Below, piece after piece: positions 38,201-63,732 of a stretch of 64,000 nucleotides of DNA. The notes beneath the pieces are model-generated. The model was not told the origin of the DNA, did not search any database, and saw only the letters and a list, made by a program, of their open reading frames with translations. Origin of the DNA: Ophthalmolycus amberensis (lineage: Eukaryota > Chordata > Actinopteri > Perciformes > Zoarcidae); contig JAFEUB010001564.1 in NCBI GenBank assembly GCA_024529925.1, positions 77,501 to 141,500 on the forward strand, in the 5' to 3' direction. Position 1 is the stretch's first letter. Every line of letters starts with the position of its first letter. A program made the translations under genes and the position numbers.

Positions 38201-40225
38201 GTGCATACATTACATACATTGCATACAGTACATACATTGCATACAGTGCATACATTGCATACAGTGCATACATTACATACATTACATACATTGCATACAT
38301 TGCATACAGTGCATACAGTGCATACAGTGCATACAGTACATACAGTGCATACATTACATACAGTACATACATTGCATACAGTACATACAGTACATACAGT
38401 GCATACATTGCATACAGTGCATACAGTGCATACATTGCATACAGTGCATACAGTGCATACAGTGCATACAGTACATACAGTGCATACAGTACATACAGTA
38501 CATACATTGCATACAGTACATACAGTACATACATTGCATACAGTGCATACAGTACATACAGTGCATACATTGCATACAGTGCATACAGTGCATACAGTAC
38601 ATACATTGCATACATTGCATACAGTACATACATTGCATACAGTACATACAGTGCATACAGTACATACAGTGCATACATTGTATACAGTACATACAGTGCA
38701 TACAGTACATACAGTGCATATAGTACATACATTACATACAGTGCATACATTGCATACAGTACATACAGTACATACATTACATACATTACATACAGTGCAT
38801 ACAGTGCATACAGTACATACAGTACATACAGTGCATACAGTACATACAGTGCATACAGTACATACAGTACATACAGTGCATACATTACATACAGTGCATA
38901 CAGTACATACAGTGCATACAGTACATACAGTACATACAGTGCATACAGTACATACAGTGCATACAGTACATACAGTGCATACATTACATACAGTACATAC
39001 ATTGCATACAGTGCATACAGTGCATACAGTACATACAGTACATACAGTGCATACATTGCATACAGTGCATACAGTACATACAGTGCATACAGTGCATACA
39101 GTACATACATTGCATACAGTACATACAGTGCATACAGTACATACATTACATACAGTACATACATTACATACAGTGCATACAGTACATACAGTGCATACAC
39201 TGTATGCAGTGCATGCAGTGCATACAGTACATACAGTGCATACATTACATACAGTACATACATTACATACAGTACATACAGTACATACAGTACATACAGT
39301 GCATGCAGTGCATACAGTGCATACAGTACATACAGTACATACAGTGCATACATTACATACATTGCATACAGTGCATACAGTACATACAGTGCATACAGTA
39401 CATACAGTACATACAGTACATACATTGCATACAGTGCATACAGTACATACAGTACATACAGTACATACAGTACATACAGTACATACAGTGCATACATTGC
39501 ATACAGTGCATACAGTACATACAGTGCATACAGTACATACAGTACATACAGTACATACAGTGCATACAGTACATACAGTGCATACAGTACATACAGTACA
39601 TACAGTACATACAGTGCATACATTGCATACAGTACATACAGTACATACATACCACACCACAGCATGAACTCAGCGTTCATCAGCCCACTTTTCATTTGCT
39701 TTTGCTTTGCAGTTGGAGCATGAAGACTGCATTGTGTGCAACATACAGACACAGAAGCTGACTTGCGTTCCTTAGCAACCAAAGCTAACCAAGCGACGGA
39801 AGTTACGAGTGAGAATGAGTTAGTTGGACATGACGGTTGTGGAATTGGTGTTATACAGCGCATAATACTGAATTCATCAAGATAACGAGTACACATTTGC
39901 ATCAACAGCACATTAACTGGAGCAGGTCAAACACCAGGGAGCCTCCTAAGACATGATGAAATATACCTCTCAGACATTTCTAATATGAACCTGGGTCCTC
40001 TGAGGGACATAAAGACTCAGGCAGCATCTGAGAGATGATGGTGATGTGAGTAATGAACCCATCCCCTCGTCCCTTCTGTGTGCAGTGGTTCTGGTCCATG
40101 CGTCGGTGAGGCTGCGCAGCCTGAAGAACAAGCTGGAGAACAAACTGGAGAGCATCGGCCTGAAGAGGACACCCATGGGACTCCTGTTGGAGGCCCTGGG
40201 ACAGGAACAGGAGGCTGGATCCTAG
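35271..40225 (+). CDS. praf2: PRA1 family protein 2 (PRAF2)
   Basis: PRAF2 is a small four-helix ER/Golgi membrane protein of the PRA1 (prenylated Rab acceptor) family, related to ARL6IP5, with roles in vesicle trafficking. Three exons join in phase: 35271-35449, 36199-36416 and 40086-40225, with GT/AG borders. They give 537 nt and 178 aa, the length of human PRAF2. The start MAGVQPPPLRSLDDFLL, the hallmark NNRIINNLLYYQSNYLV, two hydrophobic hairpins (about residues 43-85 and 103-140) and the cytosolic tail KNKLENKLESIGLKRTPMG are all present. The ending LLEALGQEQEAGS separates it from ARL6IP5. The third exon runs into the second array-filled intron. It is divergent from copz2, about 2.5 kb away. 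Confidence 0.95.
35735..35870. repeat. dispersed repeat (AGTAAAAGTA family) in praf2 intron 1
   Basis: GTAGAAATACTCATTCAAAT, ACCAAAGTAAAAGCACAGAA and CAAAAGTAAAAGTAGTCACT are the typical blocks of this common teleost repeat. Confidence 0.6.
36449..39655. repeat. 3.2-kb array of a 9-bp repeat filling praf2 intron 2
   Basis: The unit is CATACAGTA with two main variable sites, giving ACATACAGT, GCATACAGT, ACATACATT and GCATACATT forms (roughly 350 copies). The left third, up to about 37300, also contains TAAATACAG and CATAGACACATT variants; the right two thirds is a mosaic of the four forms. It begins about 30 bp after the exon 2 donor. Since 9 is three codons, frames of over 850 residues stay open on both strands. 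These are artefacts of the period. Confidence 0.97.
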
Positions 40226-40717
40226 AGGGGCAAGAGGAAGATGAGATGGGGGGGGGGGGGGAGAAATGGATGTGAGGTGGGTGGAGGACGGGACATAGGA
40301 GAAGGAGTGAAGAGGAAGTATAAAGTATAAAGTAGTTTAAGTATAAAGAGAGAGTCAGGAACAAATGGAGTAAGCAGGCGCTTGGGGAAAGGACAGATGA
40401 AAAGGTGAGAACTCATCATAACAAACTAAACGATGGAATTCTCTCCGATATGCTTTTGCACTAGAAGGACACATTGTTTCATTTGTTTGGACGCGATACA
40501 GTTGTGTGTTGACTGTAAGTGTGCAGCGTCGTAGCCGTCTGGGCATATTCCCATCGACACAGTGACGTGCTCCTTTCTTCTCATCCTCAAACTCTAGTCT
40601 GAACGGTCTGCGCTCCGTCCCAACGCCTGTGGAGCTGTGACGTCACGTCACGCCAGGGAGAAGTCAACAGATTCCGACAATAGTCATCATTTAACGTTAA
40701 AAGGTTCAACGTCGTGA

Positions 40718-40723
40718 AATAAA
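40718..40723 (+). terminator. praf2: proximal poly(A) signal of praf2
   Basis: AATAAA about 490 bp after the praf2 stop. Confidence 0.45.
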
Positions 40724-40936
40724 AGTAGAATGTGCGGCTCTCCAGCCGGTGCTTCAAAACACATCCAGTTATGGACTCACAGGTTATGTTTCATTGTCCT
40801 TCCAATAAGCACGTTCATGCATTGAGTGCTTATTGATAAGAAGACCTGGAAGTTAAGGCCATCCACATCTCTCATTGTGTCACGTTAAAGCTGACTGGCC
40901 TGTTTACTGCCACGGTTAAAATATCATCTCATTACT

Positions 40937-41480
40937 TTGTTCTTGAAACAGTATTATTATTATTACTTAATTATTCTAATCTTACAACTTTTCTCCTTTA
41001 AGATGTCCGATTGTATTCTGACTTCATCTTCAACTATTTATTTTATGGAAAATTACAATACATACAATACATTTCATGTATCAACTATTTCCTCAACATA
41101 TGATGATATTCCTGTTTTATGTAGAAAAACTACTACTTTTCACCTTTTTCTCAGAATATTACAACCCTACAATGTTCGTTTCCCCCATAAATTAGAACTT
41201 TATTTTCATAACTTTACAGCACTTTTCTCAAAATAAATTATCTTAATCTCTGAAGAAGAAAACGAAGCGGCTCCTTCAGTCTCAGACTCTGTGGAGTGTA
41301 ACAGAGTGGAGGAAACACGAGTCATTTCAGTGTTGACCAGCCCTCCACTGCTGGCAGCTGGGAGAAGCTCTACTGGAGCAATGAATGACTTTGAACTTCC
41401 CCTTAAATCCCTTTATAACCTAAATCCTCGTTACCATGGACAACCACTCACCGAGTGTGTTGCCTCCACTTGTGGTAGCT
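40937..41480. other. praf2 downstream sequence, no gene recognised
   Basis: AT-rich up to about 41240, then more balanced. Possibly the distal 3' UTR of praf2 if the signal at 42967 is used. Confidence 0.35.
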
Positions 41481-41544
41481 GCAGTTGTCTCTTTGTCACT
41501 CACTCCCGGTTGTTAGCCATGCTAGCGATGTTGGTCAATCATTC

Positions 41545-41830
41545 CACCACTTGGGTCCAAAGTGAAATGTCTCCACCAATGCTGGGTGGGTGGAGTTTGG
41601 TTCCAGATGTTGGTGGTGCCCAGAGGACGAGGTCACCTGACACAGCTGATCCTCTGACTTGTCCTCTAGCGGCACCGTGAGCTCACAGCTTTCTGATTAT
41701 CCAATGAAGTATTTCAACATCTAATCTGGCCATGCTTTATGAATATACGAAGATGGTGAACATGCTGAACAATGTAGCTAACTAATGATCAGCACGTTGT
41801 CATTGCAAGCATATTAGCCATCTGACATTA
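41545..41830 (-). repeat. dispersed teleost repeat (GGTCATAAACCAA family), minus
   Basis: CACTTGGGTCCAAAGTGAAA, GGTGCCCAGAGGACGAGGTC and CATTAGCATTTAGCTCACAG match the 22270-22440 copy and the reverse of the 28012 and 54600 copies. Confidence 0.55.
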
Positions 41831-42966
41831 GCATTTAGCTCACAGCCCTGTTCCCCAGAATAAAGCTTCATACAGCCTCACAGCGCCCGCTAGCATGGCT
41901 GAAGACGCTTAATCTTGTTATTTATTCATTATTATTTATCTATATTGAAGAGTGACTGAAGAGTCCACAGTTGCCATCACCTAAGTCAGTGCAACGGGTG
42001 GTTCCTTGCTCTGTAGACATGACGTAGGACAGCTGTACTCTGAAGGAAGACATGGTTGAAAGACAGCCTTGTTTTTTAAGCTAACGAACATTTAGAAGGA
42101 TATTTAAAAAGGGTTTGTCAGCAGTTTTATCGCCACAGATGTTGTAGCCTAGACGAAAGCTGAGTGAAGGTATGAGACTCATCCTATGCTGTGGCTGCCT
42201 GTTGTGGGGACGATGCAGTGTTGCTTTGGTTGAACCAGACATGAAGACGTGAAGTGTTCTATACACCTGTATGTGCCAACCTTCCTCTGCATTCCTGTTT
42301 CCTTCTCTGTGACTTTCATTCCTCGGACGGTTTAACATACAGATTCTTTGCCGTTTCGTCCAAGTTTGTGAAATTGACTCAACATAACATAAGCAAAGGA
42401 TTTATTAAGATGCAGAAGATGCCAGCTTTTGTTTTTATGTATATGCAGTTTTTGATAATTAAGTATATTGCTGACAATTGAAAGTTGGTTCGCCTCAGTG
42501 CCCTGCAGGAACAACCCGATTGTCTTATTGTGCTATGTGTGCCATTGTAGTTTTCATATTTGTCCTGTACAGTTATGTTTTGGACATTCAGCTGACGGAC
42601 TCGTCCAGAGGGAACATGGCTGTTCTGGGGCTTGAACACGTGACCCCACTGTTGATTGGCTCTCTAGCCGCTATCTGCAGTTTGTCTTGGCACAGCATCA
42701 CCAACGATTCAGGAAACACACCTGAATCTGAGCAGAAGGAATTGCTGTTTGGTCTCCTCTGTAACTCCGAAGGATTCGCTGCTTTACTACAACGTACGTA
42801 AGGGAACGGTTCTGTGTACCTTTAACTCGCTTTACAGCTGATGATTCTCAATGTTCTGTGTTTCCTTCCATTCAGCTAAATGTTTGCATTTTGAATCTAC
42901 AACTCCATGTATTTGACTGTTTTGCCAAAAGCTGGTAATGACATGTATTTAAAACGTCTTTTTCTA

Positions 42967-42972
42967 AATAAA
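42967..42972 (+). terminator. praf2: possible distal poly(A) signal of praf2
   Basis: AATAAA followed by an ACAAGAATGC context. It would give a 2.7-kb praf2 3' UTR. Not proven. Confidence 0.3.
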
Positions 42973-43367
42973 ACAAGAATGCTGTACAGCAGTGGAATAT
43001 CTATCTATGTCGCAGCTTGTTTGTTTGCATGAAATGTACAATACAGTTACTATTATAACGATTATTGTTATTAATAATAAACACACCGTCCAAACACTAA
43101 ATAGTATGATTATTATCACCCTGTATCATTAGTATCATCCTCATTATTATATTATATATTATCATTTGCTCTTAGGTACTTTCACTTGAATATGACTGAA
43201 AGCATAACTCTGCTGTGATGGAGTGAGGCTGCACTTTGAGTAAGTAGGTCTGAATAGCTCTTAAAAATAGATCACTAATATTTCTTATTCAAACACTCAT
43301 GCAGACTCCTCCTAACACGCACAAACGCACGCACGCGCTCAGTTTTCTTTTCCAGGGAGGCGTGCCC

Positions 43368-43475
43368 TTACGTCATCACTGGGTGTCGCTTTAAATAGTC
43401 CCACCCTCCCGGTGTGACCGGAGAACAGACTGAGACCGGGACAGAGTAACACGCGCTGCCGAACACTCTGAACTG
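43368..43475 (+). promoter_or_regulatory. nfe2l1: nfe2l1 core promoter and non-coding exon 1
   Basis: A CRE/ATF-type site TTACGTCA (43368-43375) and a TATA-like TTAAATAG (43391-43398) precede a probable start near 43420. The first exon would end at 43475 with AACTG|GTAAGA. It lies 2.5 kb upstream of the nfe2l1 start codon in the same orientation. The exon is inferred from splice and promoter signals only. Confidence 0.5.
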
Positions 43476-44039
43476 GTAAGACTCATTCATATAATATTCA
43501 TATCATATTATGAACAACTGTACGCTGATCCATGAACACGTCACTCCACAAAGTGCTGTTTAGTTCTGTGGCAGTAGCTCAAAGGTGGTCTGTTGATATG
43601 TCATCGCGAGTGGAATGACTGTATTATCCCGCTAATGCGCCTATAACAGCTGTGTATGTGGATGTTGACTCTCAGCAGTCCAAACGTTGCGGATATTTCC
43701 GAGTCTTCCTCGTTATCAATAGGTGATCATCAGGGATGAAAAACATTGTGTAACCTGTTGCTCCGGCTCAGCTACAGCGTGATCTCCTTCATATTCTCAC
43801 GCGGGGACCATCAGGGAACACGATAATGATAATGATGATAATAATAATGCATTCAGCTGAATTACAGAATGTTGTATTTACATTACAGCCGTGGTCCTTT
43901 ACTCCGCTCCACTTATCTGAGAGTTTATTGATTAGTCTAGTCGCAGTGAATACAAACAATTGAATTGACTAAACCTCCTCCAACTACAACAATAACATGC
44001 TACTGACACATTAATGCACCTTCAATTATAATAATAATC

Positions 44040-44170
44040 TGCCATACTACAGCACACACAGGGGCTACTTTTGTTTATCACGAGTACTTTTACTTGGATA
44101 CTTGAAGTACAAGTTGCTACTACACTGAAGTTCTTTCAATAACATGAATACTTCCACACCCAACACTGTT
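44040..44170. repeat. dispersed repeat (AGTAAAAGTA family), inverted copy
   Basis: CGAGTACTTTTACTTGGATA followed by CTTGAAGTACAAG and ATACTTCCACACCCAACACT is the reverse of the family seen at 35735-35870. Confidence 0.5.
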
Positions 44171-44487
44171 ACACCACATGCAATAAGAGTTTTACATTAA
44201 TAGAAAATAGAATATTATAAAACTTGATTGTTTACCGTTAGTTCACGAAAACACACTGACAAGAATAAAACACAAAGCACTGAATGTAAGCCGACAACAC
44301 ACACTACTAGATTATATGTATGAAATATGAGTATTAAGTTGGTGTTGAATAGTTCCAGTCAGCTGTTCCACTGCAGCCTCTGTCAACAGGTTACCATAGC
44401 ACGAAGGGAGGGAGGAGACAGGGAGACGGGGTTTTCCAGGCAAACACTGGCAGTTACATCATGCGGGAGCAGTGAGTAGGTCGAAGT

Positions 44488-44743
<256 letters not shown>

Positions 44744-45520
44744 TATCTCCTCACACACTGTCAGACTCTTCCCAGCTGCCTCTCTGCAGGCTACACTGCA
44801 GTGGAGGATTAGCTGATAGCTGTAGTGTCGTTATTGTTATCACTGATACAGCTGTGCCACTCTTATTGTGCTGTAGCAGTAGCGGTCATATTAGCAACTA
44901 GAAATGTGCGTGCAGTAGAGTGCAGCTCTCCGCCAGGTGTGTCTGCGACGACCACCGCTGTGTGACAGAATGAATACAACCCACAACTAGCTCACCCTCC
45001 CGACAACACACCAATGGGTTGAACTCAGAAACAAGCGGCGATGTGTGCAGGCGACCGGCTCGAAGCTGTCATAGAAGACAAGTCCTGTTCAGTGAACTAA
45101 AGTTGTTATATTGCTCTCTTTAAAGCCACAAGAGTCCGAATCCATTGTCATTTACTCCACAGAACACAGGAGTATACATACAACCCCATTTCAAAGACTT
45201 CTAACTAACCCTTTCAGTAATTTACAAACCTAGCCCGGCTAACGTTGACTCAGCCAGTGCTAGAGTTCACATGACCTTATTGATCCGCTTGCTTTGGTAA
45301 TCTACGCCACTGCCTTCTTGCTAACTGCCCAGTGGGCGTTTCCATTTGGAAAAAAACAAAAGAACGCAAATGGATTCAACCTTTGATTGCAGACCTTTGT
45401 ACTGAGTTCGGAACATTAAGTATATCAACATCACAAATGATATTTGCTTTGACGTGTGTAATATTTGTGCCGTGCCGTCAGTCCTCTGTTCTGAAGTAAG
45501 CTGCTCTCTTTCATTATCAG

Positions 45521-45630
45521 GAAGAAACGTTGTGTGAAGGTTTCCGTGAAGAGCAACAAGGATTTCTCGGAGGAACCGGAGTTTCACTGTCAATCTGTGT
45601 TTCTAAACATTTGGATCCCAATCAGTCCTG
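45521..45630 (+). other. nfe2l1: candidate non-coding 5' exon of nfe2l1
   Basis: A 110-nt stretch bounded by an acceptor (TTTCATTATCAG) and a donor (CCTG|GTGAGA). It contains no ATG, as expected of a 5' leader exon between the promoter and the first coding exon. Confidence 0.4.
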
Positions 45631-45957
45631 GTGAGAGAAGAGTTCCTTCTTTTACACTGAGCAGTTGGTCCAAACTGTGTATGTCTTGTTTAGAAGTACA
45701 TTTTTAAGTCTTCCCTACCAGAGCAATTTAACATGATCATTTAAGAGAGGGGGAGTAAAGAATTTCCCAACCAGGTTATTTAGGGTACCAAGGACATTTT
45801 ATTTAGACCTTGAGGTTCGGACTCGCTTCCTCAGGGAGGTCAGCAGTGGCTGACAGATCTTCTTGGGACTTACCACAAATACAGCAGAGACACCTCTTGC
45901 GGTGGTGAGTGAGCTGAGCTCCGGACCCTTTACAAGTCCTCTGACGAGCCAAAGACG

Positions 45958-58885
<12,928 letters not shown>

Positions 58886-60725
58886 GGAGGTGGACAAACC
58901 AGTCAATACTGGCTTCAAAAGCTTTGGGCATTAACAGAAGTGTGATCCAACCACAAAAAAAGCAGGAAATACTGATGTGGTGGTAAATGAAGGAACACAG
59001 GAATTCTGGATCTGTTGTCAGTGGAAGGTGCTGAAAGGTACCATGAAATCTTCATACGCCCAAACAGATATGCCCGATAGTGATGGTTTTTAAAGATATG
59101 GTGGGTGGCTGAATGGACAGAGGCAATCAAGACTATTGTAAAGCTCAAACAACTCTGAGGTACATCTATGCTACTACATATTGGGATAAAAACAACAGAC
59201 TATAGATGGCCTGGGACCAGCACTTTAAAATGCTAGTTCAATGCCTTTGCACAATGCTGCTTGAACTACTGAGCTGAACAATAGAGCAGACTGATGGCAG
59301 GCTGGATCCTGGCGGTCAGCTGGTATAGCCTCTGGGCCATTGATAAAGGGTTGGTGGAACACAGAAAGGGAAGTTGTGAACATGAGCTGGCAGGAGTCTC
59401 ACTCAAAGACACTTCAGCAGGCTACTGACAGTGGGTCATGGGGATCAAACCCGTGTATGTAGAGTTTCCAGATGGTGCAGTAACGGCAGACCGCCCTGCT
59501 GCCAAAATGAAGCATCCTATTCGCCAAAACGTCTCCAACCATCTACAGCAGAAGCCTTTGAAATTATACTAAGAGAGGAAATATGCCACCTTGGCCACTT
59601 TGCTGGAAGTCTTGGATTAGCACATGTAAATTAAGACGGGCTTCACGTCTGGCAGTTTTCATAGATGTTGACCCTTGTTTTTAAGAGTGCCACTACTGCT
59701 TGACTGACTTTGAAGGTATCAAAGACAATTCACAAACAGCAAAACGTTGTGTTGGTCTATATAAGCTATACTTTGGTGCATAGGGCACTTGGAGCTCCAC
59801 TCATTTTCACACCTGGCCTAAAAACTCACCAGAAGATCCTATACATCCGTCTGTTCTGAATATGATTAACCGAGGAGTAAGGGGGGCCTGCAGTGATATT
59901 GTTTTACGTTCCGAGAGCACGATAGCAATGGGGTTTACCTGTCCCTTTAGCATATATGTTTTTTTGTTTTTTTATGTACTTTCAACACACCTGTGAATCT
60001 GTACAAATCGTATTGTCTACTTCAATGAGATGGTGGGAATCTGTTTTCCAAATGTAGCTTGTGGATCGGCCCCCCACCAGACAAATGCCAAACACAGGAT
60101 TGGAAGCTGTTGTCAGATCTTAAATACAAGGGTACAACAATGCCAGCAGTCTCTTTTTTCCTGACTGGAAAATGTTATTTCCTTACTTTTGCACGAAGGA
60201 GAATTAGAGCTCGCAAACAATGCAGGACTGCAGCGCGAACCTCTTTTAGAGCCTCCTCACTAGGTCCTGACAGCACACACATTCATTTATTTATTTATAC
60301 ATTTGAAGTTAGGCAAGCTTCTAAAACTTTGATTCTCTAAACAGAGAGATTGTGCAACAGAGCTCTGCTTAATTTTAATCTGGATTTACTCATTTCAAAC
60401 CTAGTTTTGCGAAACTCTGATTAGAACTAATCTTAGATTAAATGAATCCTCTACACACAGGGGCAGCCGAACAGTTTAACATCTTGAATTGAGTTTCCTT
60501 GCTGAACCGGTCTCTTGAGAGAAATTCAGCAGCGGCATCATAAAACTCAGTTGGTTGAGTTTGTCCCTTAACTTTCTCCGTGGAACTTGATTACTTTTGC
60601 TCAAGCCATTTTAGGAAGTTTTGGTGCAACGGAATTCAATTTAATCAAGGTTTAGAATAGAAAATAGGTTTGACTTTAATCTTTAAGCTAGTTTTAAACT
60701 TTTGGTGCAGCATGATTTGATCTGG
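58886..60725 (+). other. nfe2l1: nfe2l1 3' UTR and downstream sequence
   Basis: It follows the nfe2l1 stop directly. No canonical AATAAA is obvious in the first 1.5 kb; ATTAAA near 60437 and AATAAA near 61710 are the first candidates. I see no other gene here. Confidence 0.4.
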
Positions 60726-60737
60726 TTAAAGAATGTG

Positions 60738-61518
60738 TGTATATATATATCTATATATATATATCTATATATATATATACACATATACATATATATATAC
60801 ACATATACACATATATATACACATATACATATATATGTATATATATATACATATATATATATACACATATACATATATATGTATATATATATACACATAT
60901 ACATATATATGTATATATATATATACACATATACATATATATGTATATATATATACATATATACACATATACACATATATATACACATATACACATATAT
61001 ATATATATACATGTACATGTGTATACACATGTACATGTACATATACATGTATATATACATGTATATATACATATACATGTATATATACATATACATGTAT
61101 ATATACATATACATGTATATACATATATACATGTATATATACATATACACATGTATATACATATATACATGTATATATACATATACATGTATATACATAT
61201 ATACATGTATATATACATATACATGTATATACATATATACATGTATATATACATATACATGTATATACATATATACATGTATATATACATATACATGTAT
61301 ATACATGTATATACATATACATATACATGTATATACACATATACACGTATATATACATATACATGTATATACATGTATATACATATACATATACATGTAT
61401 ATACACATATACACGTATATACACATATACACATATACATGTATATACACATATACACATATACATATGTATATACACATATACACATATACATATGTAT
61501 ATATACATATATATGTAT
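60738..61518. repeat. AT-rich (TATACA/TATG)n microsatellite, 780 bp
   Basis: Built from TATA, CATA and TGTA steps, passing from TATATA-rich on the left to alternating ACATATACATGTATAT-type units. It is largely self-complementary, so frames rich in Tyr-Ile-Cys stay open on both strands; none is a gene. Confidence 0.95.
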
Positions 61519-61878
61519 AACAGAAAATCAATTAGTATTTACATTGGGTTGGTTTGCTTCACATGGGTTATGTAGGTGAAAAATAAGTTCTTGTTCAAAC
61601 CACACCATACCTACAAATATTAAGACATTACTCATCAGTAGAGCAGAAAAGATGAAAACATGCAGTCTGATGCTCTGCAAGCAAAACCAGATTCTGGACC
61701 ACTTCAAAATAAAAGTCTTCCTTTCAAATGTTTTACGAGAAGTAGGTCAAAATGCATGTCATCATATGACTGTACCTTCAGCTGATGCTGTAAAGAAGAA
61801 GACTTTGGCCGTTCAAGACAAGCAACTCTGCAACATTTCTCAGATCTCTGATTTGTGAATTGTATGGAGTAGTGACGT

Positions 61879-61891
61879 CACCCTCTGGTGG
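61879..61891 (-). promoter_or_regulatory. CTCF-like motif, one mismatch
   Basis: Minus strand CCACCAGAGGGTG differs from the CTCF core consensus at one base. It is 20 bp outside the left end of the transposon. Confidence 0.3.
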
Positions 61892-62154
61892 TTGTGCACG
61901 TTGCTGAGTAATGCTGCGTTCACACCGGTCGCGTTGATTTTTTGACGCACTGCAAAATCGCGTCCAACGCGCCGCCGGTCGTGTTCATGTAACAGTTAAT
62001 GATTCCACTTGCCATCCTGGCCATTGGTTGCTAGTATTACTATATTATTTAAGTTATTGCTAATCCTTATCATTTTCATATTATTTCCTTGTTTAAATAT
62101 AATTTACAACGTATCATTAGTTCCCCATGGAGACAAGTGGGTTGTGTGTAACAG

Positions 62155-62167
62155 CGCCCTCTGCTGG
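62155..62167 (-). promoter_or_regulatory. CTCF-like core motif inside the transposon
   Basis: Minus strand CCAGCAGAGGGCG fits the CTCF core consensus fully. Confidence 0.35.
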
Positions 62168-62287
62168 CTGCTTGCAGACTCTAGTGGTGCGCCCAGCTTT
62201 CATGAACTAGTCTGAAGCAAGCTGTTTTCATGGTAGGTTGACCTGTGACAAGCTCCGTTGTGAAACATCTCATTCGATGTCTGATGT

Positions 62288-62365
62288 ACATATATATATA
62301 TATAGATATATATATATATAGAGATATATATATATATATATAGAGAGATATATATAGAGATATCT
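62288..62365. repeat. (TA)n / GATA microsatellite
   Basis: TA dinucleotides with GAGA and GATA interruptions inside the transposon. Confidence 0.9.
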
Positions 62366-62500
62366 AGAAGTCCCTTTTTGTTCGTATAATTGTTTTAATT
62401 TATAATTTCTAGAGCAAATGGTTTTAACTGATTTAGCATTTAGCATGAGTAACATGCTAACAACAGTTAGCTTAAGTATTTGTCCCTTTTGATTTAACAG

Positions 62501-62698
62501 TGTTCCGGAGCTTGTGACCACAACGTTGTCTATTAGAGTCACTGAAGCTGTTCTGTCTTTTACCAGGTATATTGCACTGAAATGTCATTTTATTTACATG
62601 TATAACGAGTCTGAAGCAAGCTGTTTTCATGTGTTCCGGAGCTTGTGACCACAACGTTGTCTATGAGAGTCACTGAAGCTGTTCTGTCTTTTACCAGT
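62501..62698. repeat. internal tandem duplication in the transposon
   Basis: TGTTCCGGAGCTTGTGACCA to TTTTACCAG occurs at 62501-62567 and 62632-62698 with one difference. A GTCTGAAGCAAGCTGTTTTC piece also occurs twice, at about 62211 and 62610. Confidence 0.85.
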
Positions 62699-63121
62699 TA
62701 TATTCTGTCCGATGAATAAACGTCTGGTTGGAGCCATCAAAAGATATCGTGTCCTGAATTAAACACAACGCAACGGAGAGTACGCAACTGCTACATTCAC
62801 ACCAAACGCCGCAAAATCGCGTAGCGCCGGAGAGGGGGCGTGGTTTATCGACTGGAAGCCGTTCACCTGGCCGTCATTTCTTTCCGCTATCAACCGTGAA
62901 AGGAATAAGGACAATTGCTGCTTTGTACGTGTTGTGGAAGTCCCTCAAACGTCGGAATGCCAAACGCCGTCATGTCTGGTTCATAATATTGTTCAGAGGA
63001 GCTCCGTGGATTTCATCGAGCTGTATTCACTGTGTCTAGCAAGCCACCGGTCGCTGTTTACTACAGCTGTATGAACACAACATAAACTGATTTGGCTGTG
63101 ATTCAACGGAAAATAAACCGA

Positions 63122-63240
63122 CAAAAAGGGACTCCGAAATAACTACATAATGATGCCGATTTGTACTTGTCTTCTCCGACAAAAAGGGACTCCGAAATAA
63201 CTACGTAATGATGCCGATTTGTAGGCTACTTGTCTTCTCA
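63122..63240. repeat. second internal duplication in the transposon
   Basis: GACAAAAAGGGACTCCGAAA through GATGCCGATTTGTA is repeated 56 bp apart (from about 63120 and 63176), differing by one base and a short insertion. Confidence 0.85.
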
Positions 63241-63732
63241 ATGGAGCTCTGATGGATCGGTGCTAGGCTATGCTAACATCGTAGCAGCTCCACCAGCACT
63301 CAATAACGTCATGTAGACGTAAATACGGCAGCGTCTATTCATTGTTTGTACCGTATGGTTTTACACACACACATGTATACACATAGTTTGGTCCGGTCTC
63401 TATTGATATGAGGTATCGTAGAGCTCTGGGTGAACACAGACGGCTACAGGATTTATTTCCTGATTCAACAACGGCAGGAAGTCAGTGATGACAGGGGGAG
63501 CAACTCAACGCTGATAGGCTATCGCGCCGCAGCGTCACGCGATTATTTCGCAGAAGTTGAAAAATTTCAACTCGCGCGTTGGCGATTTTGCGGCGTCCAA
63601 CGCAAAAACGTGTCCAACGCGCCGCGCCATCGCAAAATCGCGGCGCGACAGTCTCATCGCGTCTGTGCATAGACTTTGTATGTAATCTCGACGCGCGTCA
63701 AAAAATCAACGCGACCGGTGTAAACGCAGCAT

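Larger units (their letters stand above)
61911..63732. mobile_element. non-autonomous DNA transposon with 38-bp terminal inverted repeats
   Basis: The left terminus 61911-61948 (ATGCTGCGTTCACACCGGTC through TTTTTTGACGC) is the reverse complement of 63695-63732 with one mismatch. The element is 1822 bp. Both ends carry further CpG-rich blocks (GTCCAACGCGCCGC, CGCAAAATCGCG). There is no transposase-sized frame. If the ends are TGCTGCG, the flanking triplets are TAA and TCA, which would fit a PIF/Harbinger-type 3-bp target duplication with one change. The superfamily is not settled. The interior holds two tandem duplications. Confidence 0.75.

Noticed and set aside
36449..39911. Frames of 770-880 residues (HTV, CTV or YVL repeats)
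   Set aside because: The 9-bp period keeps frames open on both strands; there is no conserved domain and the array lies within praf2 intron 2.
42478..42801. 107-residue frame with a hydrophobic stretch downstream of praf2
   Set aside because: No recognised domain, no splice or promoter context; most likely untranslated or intergenic sequence.
60683..61579. Six overlapping frames of 250-280 residues rich in Tyr, Ile and Cys
   Set aside because: They are the translation of a self-complementary AT microsatellite.
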